From positions 248,001 to 312,000 of the forward strand of contig OZ242263.1 of assembly GCA_965207125.1 (NCBI GenBank): a DNA stretch of 64,000 bases, written 5' to 3'. The translations under genes and the position numbers were made by a program. Each line of letters starts with the position of its first letter. The first letter of the stretch is position 1. Positions 37,529 to 45,823 of the stretch are shown here, piece by piece. This DNA is from G965207125 sp965207125. GTDB lineage: Bacteria; Pseudomonadota; Alphaproteobacteria; Puniceispirillales; UBA1172. The notes under the pieces were generated by a model, which had not been told where the DNA came from, searched no databases, and saw only the letters and a list, made by a program, of their open reading frames with translations.

Positions 37529-37608
37529 GCAATGCTTTTGGTCTGATCCTTACTCTGGCGACCTGCTGGCGGTGCAGTTTTTTCTCATCCGTAAATGATC
37601 TTATGTTA

Positions 37609-38037
37609 TTATTTAAGACCTCTAAGTAAGGGACAATCAAGAGATGCCTGATGAGCTTTAAGTTGCGCGGCGGATATCATGATTTGCATAGCTTCAAACT
37701 TGATTCCGTTAGTTAGATCGCTTACCCTGCAGAAAATATTGTTGGAGCTGCCAGTATAATCCTTGCGTCCTTTGCAGGAGCGGAACATGGCCTTGAAATA
37801 TTTGCTTGAAGAGTCGATTGTTACGTAGATATGTTCGCTATGAAGCGTAATTTCCCCCGAGACCGCAGGCCCGCCCTTATTGCTTCTGATATCGTAGCCG
37901 CCTTCGGGAATATCCAGATCGCGAGCAAGCTGCTTCAGTACGCGGCGGCCTAACCGGTGATATTCTGGTTTGCGTGGGTCATCAAATTCGAAAGGTGTCA
38001 TCATATCGATGGTTTCGTGGATGTTGTTTTTTGGCAT
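37609..38037 (-). CDS. Conserved hypothetical plasmid protein
   Basis: A 142-residue protein. Its core YDIRSNKGGPAVSGEITLHSEHIYVTID...MFRSCKGRKDYTGSSNN resembles a family I have seen on many alphaproteobacterial plasmids, with no known role; the pattern SGE(I/V)TLH..(H/L)YV with R.C.GRKDY is distinctive. It is predicted to be mostly beta and is cytoplasmic. The upstream region has an inverted repeat TTGCCTC...GAGGCAA (38064-38089). It lies inside the recombinase-bounded island, upstream of and on the same strand as recombinase 1. Confidence 0.7.
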   Translation of the reverse strand: MPKNNIHETIDMMTPFEFDDPRKPEYHRLGRRVLKQLARDLDIPEGGYDIRSNKGGPAVSGEITLHSEHIYVTIDSSSKYFKAMFRSCKGRKDYTGSSNNIFCRVSDLTNGIKFEAMQIMISAAQLKAHQASLDCPLLRGLK

Positions 38038-38633
38038 GGGAATCTCCTGCTTGCTTAGTGTCGTTGCCTCTCTCTCTTGAGCGAGGCAATTTCACCCTAA
38101 TCCACCCATCATCTCACCCTTTATTAGACAATACTCTTAGTCTGAGAGTTCACCATTTTGCTTATCAATATCTCTTTTCGATACAAAAACCCCATCCGAA
38201 GACAGGACGCAAAAGGAAGTATCTATCTCTTAAAGGATAAAGTACCCGTGCAATCCACAGCCAATTCTGCGATTTGTTACTTGAAGATATACTTGGAATT
38301 GAACCCTTGACGCAGGTGAAAAGCACCTCATTATGTCAGAGGAGTTGCGTACCCGTACGCATTTGGATGATGCATACGCGCTCGAGAACACAATACGGGA
38401 CAGAGGTGCGAGCGGTAATTACTGATACATCGCTTGGTTTTGCATATCCTACCTTGTCACAAGTCCCCACACTATCATCCCACCCGTCACGTGCAAACCC
38501 CGTCCGAGAGCAGAACAAACAGGTATAAAACGGGGATTATTCCAGCTTGAAGCGGGTTAACTTGAGAACATGATTCTCTCCAGCGATATTAAACACCTAT
38601 CGCGGATTTTGACCCTTGATCCATTAGCAATTC
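38038..38633. other. Gene-free stretch with mixed repeat fragments
   Basis: No gene is convincing here. Contents: the inverted repeat TTGCCTC/GAGGCAA at 38064-38089; a copy of GATATACTTGGAATTGAACC (about 38285) that recurs near 41790; and from about 38573 a repeat (CTCTCCAGCGATATTAAACA) that continues into the Sel1 relic and recurs at 48360. Confidence 0.5.
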
Positions 38634-38760
38634 TCATATCCACTATCGAGGCAACGCTCTGTCATCTCTTGTGCTTCTATCAAATCTTGAGAGCTAAGTT
38701 TCTTTGCCACTGTGTCTCTATCTTTGTATTCATCTGAAGATCCGTTATAACTAGCAAGAG
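38634..38760 (-). pseudogene. Sel1 protein C-terminal relic
   Basis: Encodes the standard tail of the membrane-type Sel1 proteins (SSQDLIEAQEM..RCLDSGYENC and stop) with no repeats upstream. Together with the preceding 60 bases, it matches the 3' end of the gene at 48410-49303. It marks a recombination scar beside the restriction-modification pair. Confidence 0.75.
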
Positions 38761-38764
38761 CACA

Positions 38765-39502
38765 TCATAACTGATACCAAGAGATTGGTTCAACATCGTT
38801 GAAAAACAGCTTTACCTTCATTTTAATCTGAATATCGTTAGCACGGTGCGATATGTGACCTATATCGTTACCAGCTTCGCCTTTTTCTGAACCTTTGCGC
38901 TGTAGTACGATATAATCACCTATAGCAATGTTGGCCGCGCGGGTTGTAAATCCAATCTCTGCGCCCCTCACTAGCGGCAGAACCTGCTTATTCATGTCAT
39001 AAAAATGGAACTTGCTTTGATTCACTGAATACAACGCGAATATTTGCGGATGGTCATTGCCTAACAAACTCGATGCGGCTGGCTCAATGTTTGAGAATAT
39101 CTTGCCGATCCGTTCATGCTCGGCATCTTCCACCAGCAACTGCCGCTTGCCTGTTGCCTTTTCAAGCCAAATATCTATCAAGAATTTAGTATCTGCTGCG
39201 GTGATTTGATTAAGCTTGCAGAACGTAGGCAGCCGCCGCCGCTCAAGATGGTTATAACCTGCCCCTGTGAATGATTTAATGCTGACCCGAATAGGTGGCA
39301 CGGTTGGCTGGTTGAACCCTATCTCAATATCAGTCTTGTGTTTGCGACCGCCGACAACGGATGGTTCTATCGGCGTGGCGTCATTAGGGATGGATAGGGC
39401 GTCACAAACGGCCTTAAACGCCTTGGGATGGTCTAGTATGCTGTTAGCCAATAAATGCTCTACATTACTACCTTGATGTGTGTTGGTTTTGTTATTCATC
39501 AA
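38765..39502 (-). CDS. Putative type II restriction endonuclease
   Basis: A 245-residue protein. Its start overlaps the stop of the C5-methyltransferase gene by four bases (ATGA, 39499-39502), the usual arrangement for a coupled restriction-modification pair. The central segment KTDIEIGF...PPIRVSIKSF (acidic D58 and E60, then K76) fits a PD-(D/E)xK-like nuclease core, followed by AGYNHLERRRLPTFCKL. I do not recognise a named enzyme, so the endonuclease call rests on context plus this weak motif. It should cut the sequence methylated by the partner. The gene ends next to a Sel1 relic. Confidence 0.65.
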   Translation of the reverse strand: MMNNKTNTHQGSNVEHLLANSILDHPKAFKAVCDALSIPNDATPIEPSVVGGRKHKTDIEIGFNQPTVPPIRVSIKSFTGAGYNHLERRRLPTFCKLNQITAADTKFLIDIWLEKATGKRQLLVEDAEHERIGKIFSNIEPAASSLLGNDHPQIFALYSVNQSKFHFYDMNKQVLPLVRGAEIGFTTRAANIAIGDYIVLQRKGSEKGEAGNDIGHISHRANDIQIKMKVKLFFNDVEPISWYQL

Positions 39503-40428
39503 TTTATCCTAACGTGGTTATAAATCTCGGTTATCATTGGCGGTATCACGGCATTGCCAAGCTGTCTATAGCCTTCAATGCCTTCACCAACAATATGCCG
39601 CTTATTAAAACCCATGACCTGCTTAGCCTCGGCTATGTGTAACCGCCGCACCTTGTTGTTGACCAAGTAAAGCCCTGTCCTGTGACCAACGCCGCCGCCA
39701 TTGGCTGATAATGTGATGGCGTGGCCATTGGTGCTATAGATACGCTCGCCTTGTCCCCCTTTATTCAAGTATCCAATACGAATCGGTTTTAATTGGCGAC
39801 GCTGTGCTTCAGGTTTTTCAATAACAATGTCATCACGATTTATGACCAGATTAGCCGTTTCATGGTCTGGCAATAAAATGTCTTTCAAAAAGCGTTGCCG
39901 TGTTGCGGCGGTCGGGTGCTTGAAATGTAGGGGACTGTCTTTCAGCACGGCCACAAAATAAACACGCTGGCGTTGTTGCGGGATACCGAACTCGCTGGCG
40001 TTCAATGCTACATGGTCAAGGCGATAGCCTAGTGCCTCAAAACTTCTGTATATCTCACGGCAGACGCTGCCGTTATCAAGCGTCAATATGGTCTTGACGT
40101 TCTCAAGTAATATCATCATAGGCCGATGGTGCTTAGCTATTCTGACAATCTCATAGAATAGGCGGCCTCTTGCATCATTCAAGCCGCCACGATTGCCTGA
40201 TATGCTGAAAGGCTGGCATGGGAATCCTGCACAAAGTATATCATGGCTAGGGATATCAGCGGCAGCGATCTGTGTAATATCGCCTTTCGGTTCAATATTA
40301 AAGTTGGCTTTATAGCTTTCCCTCGCGGCTTTATCTATCTCACTGGCAAACACGCAATCCATACCCTGCTTTTGCAAGGCAACATGAAAGCCACCAATAC
40401 CTGCGAATAGGTCTATAAACTTGTGCAT
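39499..40428 (-). CDS. DNA (cytosine-5) methyltransferase
   Basis: A 309-residue C5-methyltransferase with every core motif in order: FAGIGGF (8-14) for AdoMet, GFPCQPFS with catalytic Cys71, LENV (about 108-111), FGIPQQRQR (motif VIII, to 155), a short target-recognition region (about 180-255) and LGNAVIPPM near the end. Length suits a compact type II enzyme. It transfers a methyl group to C5 of cytosine within a short target that cannot be read from sequence. Its 3' end overlaps the putative endonuclease. Its 5' end overlaps a transposase relic by 16 bases, so the upstream region was replaced by insertion. Confidence 0.93.
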   Translation of the reverse strand: MHKFIDLFAGIGGFHVALQKQGMDCVFASEIDKAARESYKANFNIEPKGDITQIAAADIPSHDILCAGFPCQPFSISGNRGGLNDARGRLFYEIVRIAKHHRPMMILLENVKTILTLDNGSVCREIYRSFEALGYRLDHVALNASEFGIPQQRQRVYFVAVLKDSPLHFKHPTAATRQRFLKDILLPDHETANLVINRDDIVIEKPEAQRRQLKPIRIGYLNKGGQGERIYSTNGHAITLSANGGGVGHRTGLYLVNNKVRRLHIAEAKQVMGFNKRHIVGEGIEGYRQLGNAVIPPMITEIYNHVRIN

Positions 40429-40721
40429 AATATATCTCCTGTTAATTCGTTGAATACGGCCTCAACACCTTTACGATTGATATTAGCCCGATGGTTGTAT
40501 TTGAAACAAGCCTCGGCAACATAAAGTCCTGCATACTTTCTTGTGTAGTGATGATGTTGCCTCATGTATGCCCTCTTGATGGTTGCCCAAAACCCTTCAA
40601 TGCTGTTGGTGTGAATATCGCCAACAACATAGGTCTCACTATGGTTGATGGTGACGCTGAAAGAAACACGGCAATCGTTACACCACCATTTGCGGCGGCG
40701 TTGGCTTTCCACGCCACGCAT
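40413..40721 (-). pseudogene. IS1595-type transposase with internal deletion
   Basis: Joins the N-terminal zinc-ribbon end (RRRKWWCNDCRVSFSVT) straight to the C-terminal part (GDIHTNSIEGFWATIKRAYMRQHHH...KYNHR) of an ISXO2/IS1595-family transposase. The catalytic middle, roughly 150-200 residues, is gone. The upstream frame runs into Sel1 3'-end sequence (to 40757). The element is dead. No terminal inverted repeats were identified. Confidence 0.8.
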
Positions 40722-40737
40722 CTTGACCCTTGATCCA

Positions 40738-41622
40738 TTAGCAATTCTTATATCCACTATCGAGGCAACGCTTTGTCATCTTTTGTGCTTCTATCAAATC
40801 TTGAGAGCTAAGTATCTTTGCCACTGTGTCTCTAATTTTTCGTTTATCTGAATATCCGTTATGACTAGCAAGGTTTACCCACATATAGGCTTTTTTGTGA
40901 TTTAGTATAAGGCCTTTCCCTGTTCCATACATCAAACCAAGAACATGCTGTGCCACCGCATTACCTTGCTCTGCGGATTTGGTGAACCAATGAACAGCCC
41001 GTTTTTCATCTTGTGGAATGACGCCTATTCCATTTTTATATATCAGACCAAGACTATACTGCGCCACCGCATGACCTTGCTCTGCAGATTTGGTGTACCA
41101 ATGAACAGCCTGTTTATAATCTTGCGGGACGTCTCTTCCATTGACATACATCACACCAAGATTATACCGTGCCGCCGCAAGGCCTTGCTTTGCAGATTTG
41201 GTGTACCAATAAATGGCTTTCTCATAGTCTTGCGGAACGCCATTACCACTGTAATACATCACACCAAGATTATACTGCGACTCTGCATAACCTTGCACCG
41301 CAGATTTGGTGTACCAATGAATGGCTTTCTCATAGTCTTGCGGAACGCCATCACCACTGTAATACATCAGACCAAGATTATACTGCGCCTCTGCATAACC
41401 TTGCTTTGCAGATTTGGTGAACAACTCAATGGCTTTTTTATAATCTTGCGGGACGCCATCACCATTGTAATATATCACACCAAGATTAAACTGCACCCTT
41501 CCATCACCTTGCTCCGCAGATATAGACCCTAAAGTTACGAACATAATTGCAGGGACAAGCCATGTAAGCCACAAAAGGTGAGACCTTATTCGCCACGTGC
41601 GTTTTTCCGTGGGCTGTGTCAT
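40738..41622 (-). CDS. Sel1-repeat protein, membrane-anchored
   Basis: A 294-residue protein starting MTQPTEKRTWRIRSH. The frame is open to an ATG at 41709, which would add a 29-residue leader. Residues about 12-37 (LLWLTWLVPAIMFVTLGSISA) are a membrane anchor or uncleaved signal, so the six Sel1 repeats should lie in the periplasm. It ends with the SSQDLIEAQKMTKRCLDSGYKNC tail common to the membrane-type Sel1 group. The MTQ start has no Shine-Dalgarno of its own; a 9-codon leader frame with AAGGAG ends in an overlapping ATGA. Part of the recombinase island. Confidence 0.88.
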   Translation of the reverse strand: MTQPTEKRTWRIRSHLLWLTWLVPAIMFVTLGSISAEQGDGRVQFNLGVIYYNGDGVPQDYKKAIELFTKSAKQGYAEAQYNLGLMYYSGDGVPQDYEKAIHWYTKSAVQGYAESQYNLGVMYYSGNGVPQDYEKAIYWYTKSAKQGLAAARYNLGVMYVNGRDVPQDYKQAVHWYTKSAEQGHAVAQYSLGLIYKNGIGVIPQDEKRAVHWFTKSAEQGNAVAQHVLGLMYGTGKGLILNHKKAYMWVNLASHNGYSDKRKIRDTVAKILSSQDLIEAQKMTKRCLDSGYKNC

Positions 41623-41648
41623 GTTCGATATTTTCTGAATAACGTCAC
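41619..41648 (-). CDS. Nine-codon leader peptide upstream of Sel1 gene
   Basis: GTG start 10 bases after AAGGAG; encodes VTLFRKYRT and stops in TGA that overlaps the Sel1 ATG (ATGA). The same peptide and overlap occur at 43135-43164. This suggests translational coupling, since the Sel1 start itself lacks a ribosome site. Confidence 0.45.
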   Translation of the reverse strand: MTLFRKYRT

Positions 41649-41654
41649 TATTCA

Positions 41655-41760
41655 AAATCTCCTTGTGGGCTTCATTATGAGGTGCAATCAAAGTAAGAGT
41701 CAACAGCATTTAACCACAGATACCGTGTTTAGGTCTGTTCTCAGCGTCTGTTCTCAGCGT
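41655..41760 (-). repeat. Portable Sel1 leader, copy 1
   Basis: About 105 bases with an ATG (41709) encoding MLLTLTLIAPHNEAHKE, preceded by CCACAGATACCGTGTTTAGG (plus strand) and one or two TGTTCTCAGCGT elements. Copies occur at 43172-43280 and 53942-54045, each upstream of a different gene. It probably carries the promoter. Confidence 0.65.
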
Positions 41761-41821
41761 TTTATCTACTGGAAAGCACCCGTTAGCGATAAGATATACT
41801 TGGAATTGAACCATTGATCCA

Positions 41822-43138
41822 TTAGCAATTCTCATATCCACTATCGAGGCAACGATCTGTCATCTCTTGTGCTTCTATCAAATCTTGAAAGCTAAGTTTC
41901 TTTGCCACTGTGTCTCCAGCTTTTTGTCCTTCTGAATATCCGTTATGACTAGCAAGGTTGAACCACATATAGGCTTTTTTGTAATCTTGCGGAACGCCTC
42001 TTCCATTGTAATACATCAGACCAAGATTAAACTGCGCCCTTGCAACACCTTGTTCCGCAGATTTGGCGAGCCAATGAACAGCCTGTTCAAAATCTTGCGG
42101 AACGCCTCTTCCATAATAATACATATTACCAAGATTATACTGCGCCCACGCAAAACCTTGTTCCGCAGATTTGGTGAACCAATGAACAGCCTGTTTATCA
42201 TCTTGCGGGATACCTCTTCCATTGACATACATCACACCAAGATTATACTGCGCCCACGCAAAACCTTGCTTTGCAGATTTGGTGAACCAATCAACAGTCT
42301 GTTTATCATCTTGCGGAACGCCTCTTCCATAATAATACATATTACCAAGATTATACTGCGCCTCTGTATCACCTTGCTCCGCAGATTTGGTGTACCAATG
42401 AACAGCCTGTTTATCATCTTGCGGAACGCCTCTTCCATTATCATACATCTCACCAAGACTATACTGTGCCTCTCTCTCACTTTGCTCTGCAGATTTGGTG
42501 AACCACTCAATGGCTTTCTGATAGTCTTGCGGAACGCCATCACCACTGTAATACATCACACCAAGATTAAACTGCGCCTCTGCATAACCTTGCTTCGCAG
42601 ATTTGGTGAACCAATGAACAGCCTGTTTATCATCTTGCGGGGCCCCTTCCCCTTCGTAATACATCAAACCAAGATTATACTGCGCCTCTGTATCACCTTG
42701 CTCCGCAGATTTGGTGTACCAATCAACAGCCTGTTTATCATCTTGCGGGACGCCGTCCCCTTTGTAATACATCACACCAAGACTATACTGCGCCCCCGCA
42801 AAGCCTTGCTCTGCAGATTTGGTGTACCAATGAACAGCCTGTTTATCATCTTGCGGGACACCGTCCCCTTCGTAATACATCCAAGCCAGATTATACTGCG
42901 CCTCTGTATCACCTTGCTCTGCAGATTTGGTGTACCAATGAACAGCCTGTTTATAATCTTGCGGAACACCGTACCCTTCGTAATACATCACACCAAGATT
43001 ATACTGGGCATCCATATCACCTTTCTTAGCACTCTTAGTGATATCTTCTACAAGGGTCTCAGGAAGTTTGCTATAAAAAGATTGGTCAGAATCGGAGGGA
43101 TCTGCTGCTGGGTTACGTTTTTCCGTGGGCTGTGTCAT
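41822..43138 (-). CDS. Sel1-repeat protein, 10 repeats
   Basis: A 438-residue protein starting MTQPTEKRNPAADPSDSDQS. It is the largest Sel1 array in the window, with ten repeats of very similar sequence (GDTEAQYNLGLMYYEGEGAPQDDKQAVHWFTKSAKQ). Unlike the other MTQPTEK proteins, the hydrophobic anchor is replaced by a polar stretch (SFYSKLPETLVEDITKSAKKG), so this one is probably cytoplasmic. It keeps the common RCLDSGYENC tail. A leader peptide overlaps its start (ATGA at 43135-43138). The 108-base periodicity leaves the opposite strand open as well, which is an artefact. Lies in the recombinase island upstream of the previous Sel1 gene. Confidence 0.88.
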   Translation of the reverse strand: MTQPTEKRNPAADPSDSDQSFYSKLPETLVEDITKSAKKGDMDAQYNLGVMYYEGYGVPQDYKQAVHWYTKSAEQGDTEAQYNLAWMYYEGDGVPQDDKQAVHWYTKSAEQGFAGAQYSLGVMYYKGDGVPQDDKQAVDWYTKSAEQGDTEAQYNLGLMYYEGEGAPQDDKQAVHWFTKSAKQGYAEAQFNLGVMYYSGDGVPQDYQKAIEWFTKSAEQSEREAQYSLGEMYDNGRGVPQDDKQAVHWYTKSAEQGDTEAQYNLGNMYYYGRGVPQDDKQTVDWFTKSAKQGFAWAQYNLGVMYVNGRGIPQDDKQAVHWFTKSAEQGFAWAQYNLGNMYYYGRGVPQDFEQAVHWLAKSAEQGVARAQFNLGLMYYNGRGVPQDYKKAYMWFNLASHNGYSEGQKAGDTVAKKLSFQDLIEAQEMTDRCLDSGYENC

Positions 43139-43164
43139 GTTCGATATTTTCTGAATAACGTCAC
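43135..43164 (-). CDS. Nine-codon leader peptide upstream of second island Sel1 gene
   Basis: Identical peptide VTLFRKYRT with GTG start 10 bases after AAGGGAG, and a TGA overlapping the Sel1 ATG, as at 41619-41648. In this copy the longer leader reading from the upstream ATG (43226) meets a stop, so the short peptide is the better candidate for coupling. Confidence 0.45.
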   Translation of the reverse strand: MTLFRKYRT

Positions 43165-43171
43165 TGTTCAA

Positions 43172-43280
43172 AATCTCCCTTGGGCTTCATTATCAGGTGC
43201 AACCAAAGTAAGAGTCAACAGCATTTAACCACAGATACCGTGTTTAGGTCTGTTCTCAGCGTTTGTTCTCAGCGTTTTAT
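43172..43280 (-). repeat. Portable Sel1 leader, copy 2
   Basis: Copy of the 41655-41760 leader with small differences. It encodes MLLTLTLVAPDNEAQGRF and then a stop. It has two TGTTCTCAGCG elements in tandem (about 43250-43275), which could be operators. Confidence 0.65.
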
Positions 43281-43360
43281 CTACTGGAAAGCACCCGTTA
43301 GCGATTGATCAAAACCCGCTATGAGCGGAAGGTTTGCTCCCTTTAAACGATACAATTGTA

Positions 43361-43870
43361 TCATTTGGGTTTGGGGTATTTGCGAAGCAAGAGTTCAATT
43401 GCTTCTTCGATCAAGGTTGGAGCATTTTTACCTTCGGCGTATTTCATCCTCGTGACCAATTCCTTGAACTCTTGTTGCGCATGCATTTGTATACGAAAAA
43501 AATTCGGAGATTTATCATATTTATCGAATAAGAGATCGAGGGCCTCCTCCATGAGAGCACGCCTGTGTTTGTCTTCTGTATATTTTACTCTTGCGAGCAT
43601 TCCATCAAAGAGGGATATATAAATTTCAGATATTCTAAATATTTTAAAAACAGCAGGTTCCTTCGTCCATTTTTCTTTGTTTTTAGGTTTTGACTCAACC
43701 TTTCGGACTTGCGGATTGCGATCCCTTTCAGAAAAAAGAAGCTCTAGGGCTTCTGCGATTAATTCAGGCCCAGTCTTGTTTTCGTCATATTTTAATCTTA
43801 GAGCCAATTCATCAAAGCCTTGAGCATAACTCAGGCCAATTCTAAACCCTTTAACCTTACGTTTACTCAT
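43361..43870 (-). CDS. Triple-repeat ribbon-helix-helix-like protein
   Basis: A 169-residue protein starting MSKRKVKGFRIGLSY (43870). It consists of three copies of one ~40-residue module, at about 9-46, 78-118 and 125-166: F(R)I.......F..L..R.KY.E.K....LI.EALELLF..Y. Each looks like a ribbon-helix-helix unit: short strand, helix, turn with basic KY, second helix with LIEEA. Such folds normally dimerise to bind operators; three in one chain would be unusual. Linkers are basic (ESKPKNKEKWTKE). It diverges from recombinase 2, so it may control that gene. An upstream extension of the frame to 44077 is unlikely to be translated. Confidence 0.7.
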   Translation of the reverse strand: MSKRKVKGFRIGLSYAQGFDELALRLKYDENKTGPELIAEALELLFSERDRNPQVRKVESKPKNKEKWTKEPAVFKIFRISEIYISLFDGMLARVKYTEDKHRRALMEEALDLLFDKYDKSPNFFRIQMHAQQEFKELVTRMKYAEGKNAPTLIEEAIELLLRKYPKPK

Positions 43871-44190
43871 CTCCACCCCTTCATTTGTTGGTTTTTGTGC
43901 GGTCTTTAAGACCCAGCTTATTAACTTTTCGCTTAGATTCAAGCATCCTACCAGTGTAATTGTCCTTTGTATTGAACCAATTTGTTCTTTACCCTTTCGG
44001 TGATACGACCTTATCCCTTCTGGCCGTTGGTTTTGTAAAACCGCCGAAGGAATGACGATAACGACAAGGTTGAGCACGACCGTGCTCTTGTCTTACCCAC
44101 CCTTAAAATTCGTTAGGCCAGCAACTTTCATGCCGACAACCGCTACTCAGAAAAAACCACAATACCAAGTTAAAATGGCCTTGCAACACA

Positions 44191-44256
44191 TAGGGTAATA
44201 TGATATCATAAAAGAAGCAATATGATAGTGTGAAAATAAAATATCATGCAATATTA
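44191..44256. promoter_or_regulatory. AT-rich region with repeated ATGATA half-sites
   Basis: Contains the perfect palindrome ATGATATCAT (44200-44209) and a further pair ATGATA (44222-44227) / TATCAT (44242-44247), just before recombinase 2. It lies between this gene and the divergent ribbon-helix-helix-like gene, so operator sites are plausible. The rest of 43871-44283 has a bulged hairpin GACAA...GAGCACGACCGTGCTC...TTGTC (about 44063-44091) and no gene. Confidence 0.45.
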
Positions 44257-44283
44257 TAAAGCACCCAACTAAAGGAGAAAACT

Positions 44284-45819
44284 ATGGATCAATTCAAATT
44301 ACCGATTGCGATTTACGCACGATATTCCTCAGATCTGCAGAATGAGCGTTCGTGCGAAGACCAGGTCATAGAATGCAAGCAATACATCGAGAGGCAAGAT
44401 GATCTCAGGGGCCAGCCTACTGAGCTTTTTACTGATAATGCGATCAGTGGCAGTTTTATTATAAATCGCCCATCTATGATGCGTTTGATGGACGCCATCA
44501 AACAACAAAAGATTGCGGCTATCGTCTCAGAGTCTTTAGACCGCATAAGCCGTAGTTTAAGTGAGACGGACGAAATCTTTCGGTTATGCACGTATTACGG
44601 CATACCTATCTTCACGGTGATGGAGGGTAGAATTCAAAAGATACATGTGGGGTTATCGGGGACGATGAATTCGATGCAGATAGAACAAATCTCTCATCGA
44701 GTGAAACGAGGGCAAGCCGGTAATATTCGTCAAGGCAAAGCGGCCGGCGCGCTCCCTTATGGCTATAAGATCAAATACTTAAATGATCAGGGGGTACCAG
44801 AATCAGGATTACGAGAGATTCAGCCTGAGGAAGCCAAAATCGTGCAACGCATTTACAATGAATTCTGCTCCGGCAAAACAGTCGGCGAGATTGTGGCCTC
44901 CCTTAATAAGGAGGGCATTCCTTCGCAGCGTGGCGGTAAATGGCGCAGCTCGACCGTCACCGGGCATCGTGGACGCGGTAATGGTATCTTGCAGAATCCA
45001 ATTTATACAGGCCAGATCGTGTGGAATCGTCACAATTTTGACAAACACCCCCTCACCGGCGTCCGCCATATACGCCAAAACCCAAAAGAGATATGGCAGT
45101 CCGGTACTTGTGAAGACCTCAGAATTATTTCTGATGAGCAATGGATGGAGGCTCAGCATCTCATGCAAAAAAACGCCGCTTCTCAAAAAAGTCCTCGTAC
45201 AAAATACGAGCCAATAGGATTTGATATTTATTGTTCACAATGCGGGGCCAAGACCATTCGTAGTACTCACATTTACGTTATTTGCCCCAATCATAAATAT
45301 ACACAGAGCTGCAAAGAAACCCGCAAGATCAATATTAACAAGGCGCACCGCACGACTTACGAACAGATAGTGTTAGATCCAGGCACTCGATGGGATGAGT
45401 GGAACGCTCCCAAGCTTGAATTACAAAAGGATCGGCAGCGTCATATCAGAAAGGCCGAAAAAGAACGTGATGGATATCGCCATCGTATCGATAGGTTAAC
45501 AGACGCTTTAGCCACGGGGGATTATAAACTTGATTCGTTCCGCAAACACATCATGAAAAACGAAAGCGATCTCGAGGACGCGGAAAAGAAACTGACCTCC
45601 TTGGAAGCTTTGCCGGCGCTCATTACGCTGAACAAAAGAAAGTTCAAAGCGTTGATAAGGGCTTATAGGAATGAACCCGAGGTTCTGGTTAGATTTCTTA
45701 TAACCTCCGTCACTATTGAGATTGACATAGATAACAAGTATACCGCCCGAGAATTGAACCCCGATTATCAGGGAATTGCCGAGATTTTAAGATTGTACGA
45801 GGCTCCTAAAGCGGCGTAA
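44284..45819 (+). CDS. Large serine recombinase 2
   Basis: A 511-residue paralogue of recombinase 1, the same length and highly similar from the first residue (MDQFKLPIAIYARYSSDLQN). Catalytic Ser15, SESLDRISRSL, the recombinase domain (GALPYGYKIKY), the zinc ribbon (YCSQCGAK...VICPNH) and the coiled coil are all intact; most differences are in the C-terminal half, which determines DNA binding. It points rightward, away from the island, while recombinase 1 points leftward. Start: ATG with AAAGGAG 7 bases upstream. An att-like repeat follows its stop by 4 bases. The two may act on the same or related sites. Confidence 0.93.
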   Translation: MDQFKLPIAIYARYSSDLQNERSCEDQVIECKQYIERQDDLRGQPTELFTDNAISGSFIINRPSMMRLMDAIKQQKIAAIVSESLDRISRSLSETDEIFRLCTYYGIPIFTVMEGRIQKIHVGLSGTMNSMQIEQISHRVKRGQAGNIRQGKAAGALPYGYKIKYLNDQGVPESGLREIQPEEAKIVQRIYNEFCSGKTVGEIVASLNKEGIPSQRGGKWRSSTVTGHRGRGNGILQNPIYTGQIVWNRHNFDKHPLTGVRHIRQNPKEIWQSGTCEDLRIISDEQWMEAQHLMQKNAASQKSPRTKYEPIGFDIYCSQCGAKTIRSTHIYVICPNHKYTQSCKETRKININKAHRTTYEQIVLDPGTRWDEWNAPKLELQKDRQRHIRKAEKERDGYRHRIDRLTDALATGDYKLDSFRKHIMKNESDLEDAEKKLTSLEALPALITLNKRKFKALIRAYRNEPEVLVRFLITSVTIEIDIDNKYTARELNPDYQGIAEILRLYEAPKAA

Positions 45820-45823
45820 TTAC

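Noticed and set aside
38285..38335. tRNA-like stretch on the minus strand (GGGTTCAATTCC and a CTTTTCA loop)
   Set aside because: The T-stem and anticodon stem do not pair properly, no D-arm or acceptor stem can be drawn, and part of it recurs near 41790 without the rest.
38765..40428. Possible BREX, DISARM or other multi-gene defence system around the C5-methyltransferase
   Set aside because: No helicase, PLD nuclease, phosphatase or ATPase partner is adjacent; the pair is explained more simply as type II restriction-modification.
41945..43228. 427-residue open frame on the plus strand opposite the 10-repeat Sel1 gene (and shorter ones opposite other Sel1 genes)
   Set aside because: The coding repeat is 108 bases, a multiple of three, so one stop-free antisense frame is simply copied along the array. 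There is no ribosome site and no plausible protein composition.
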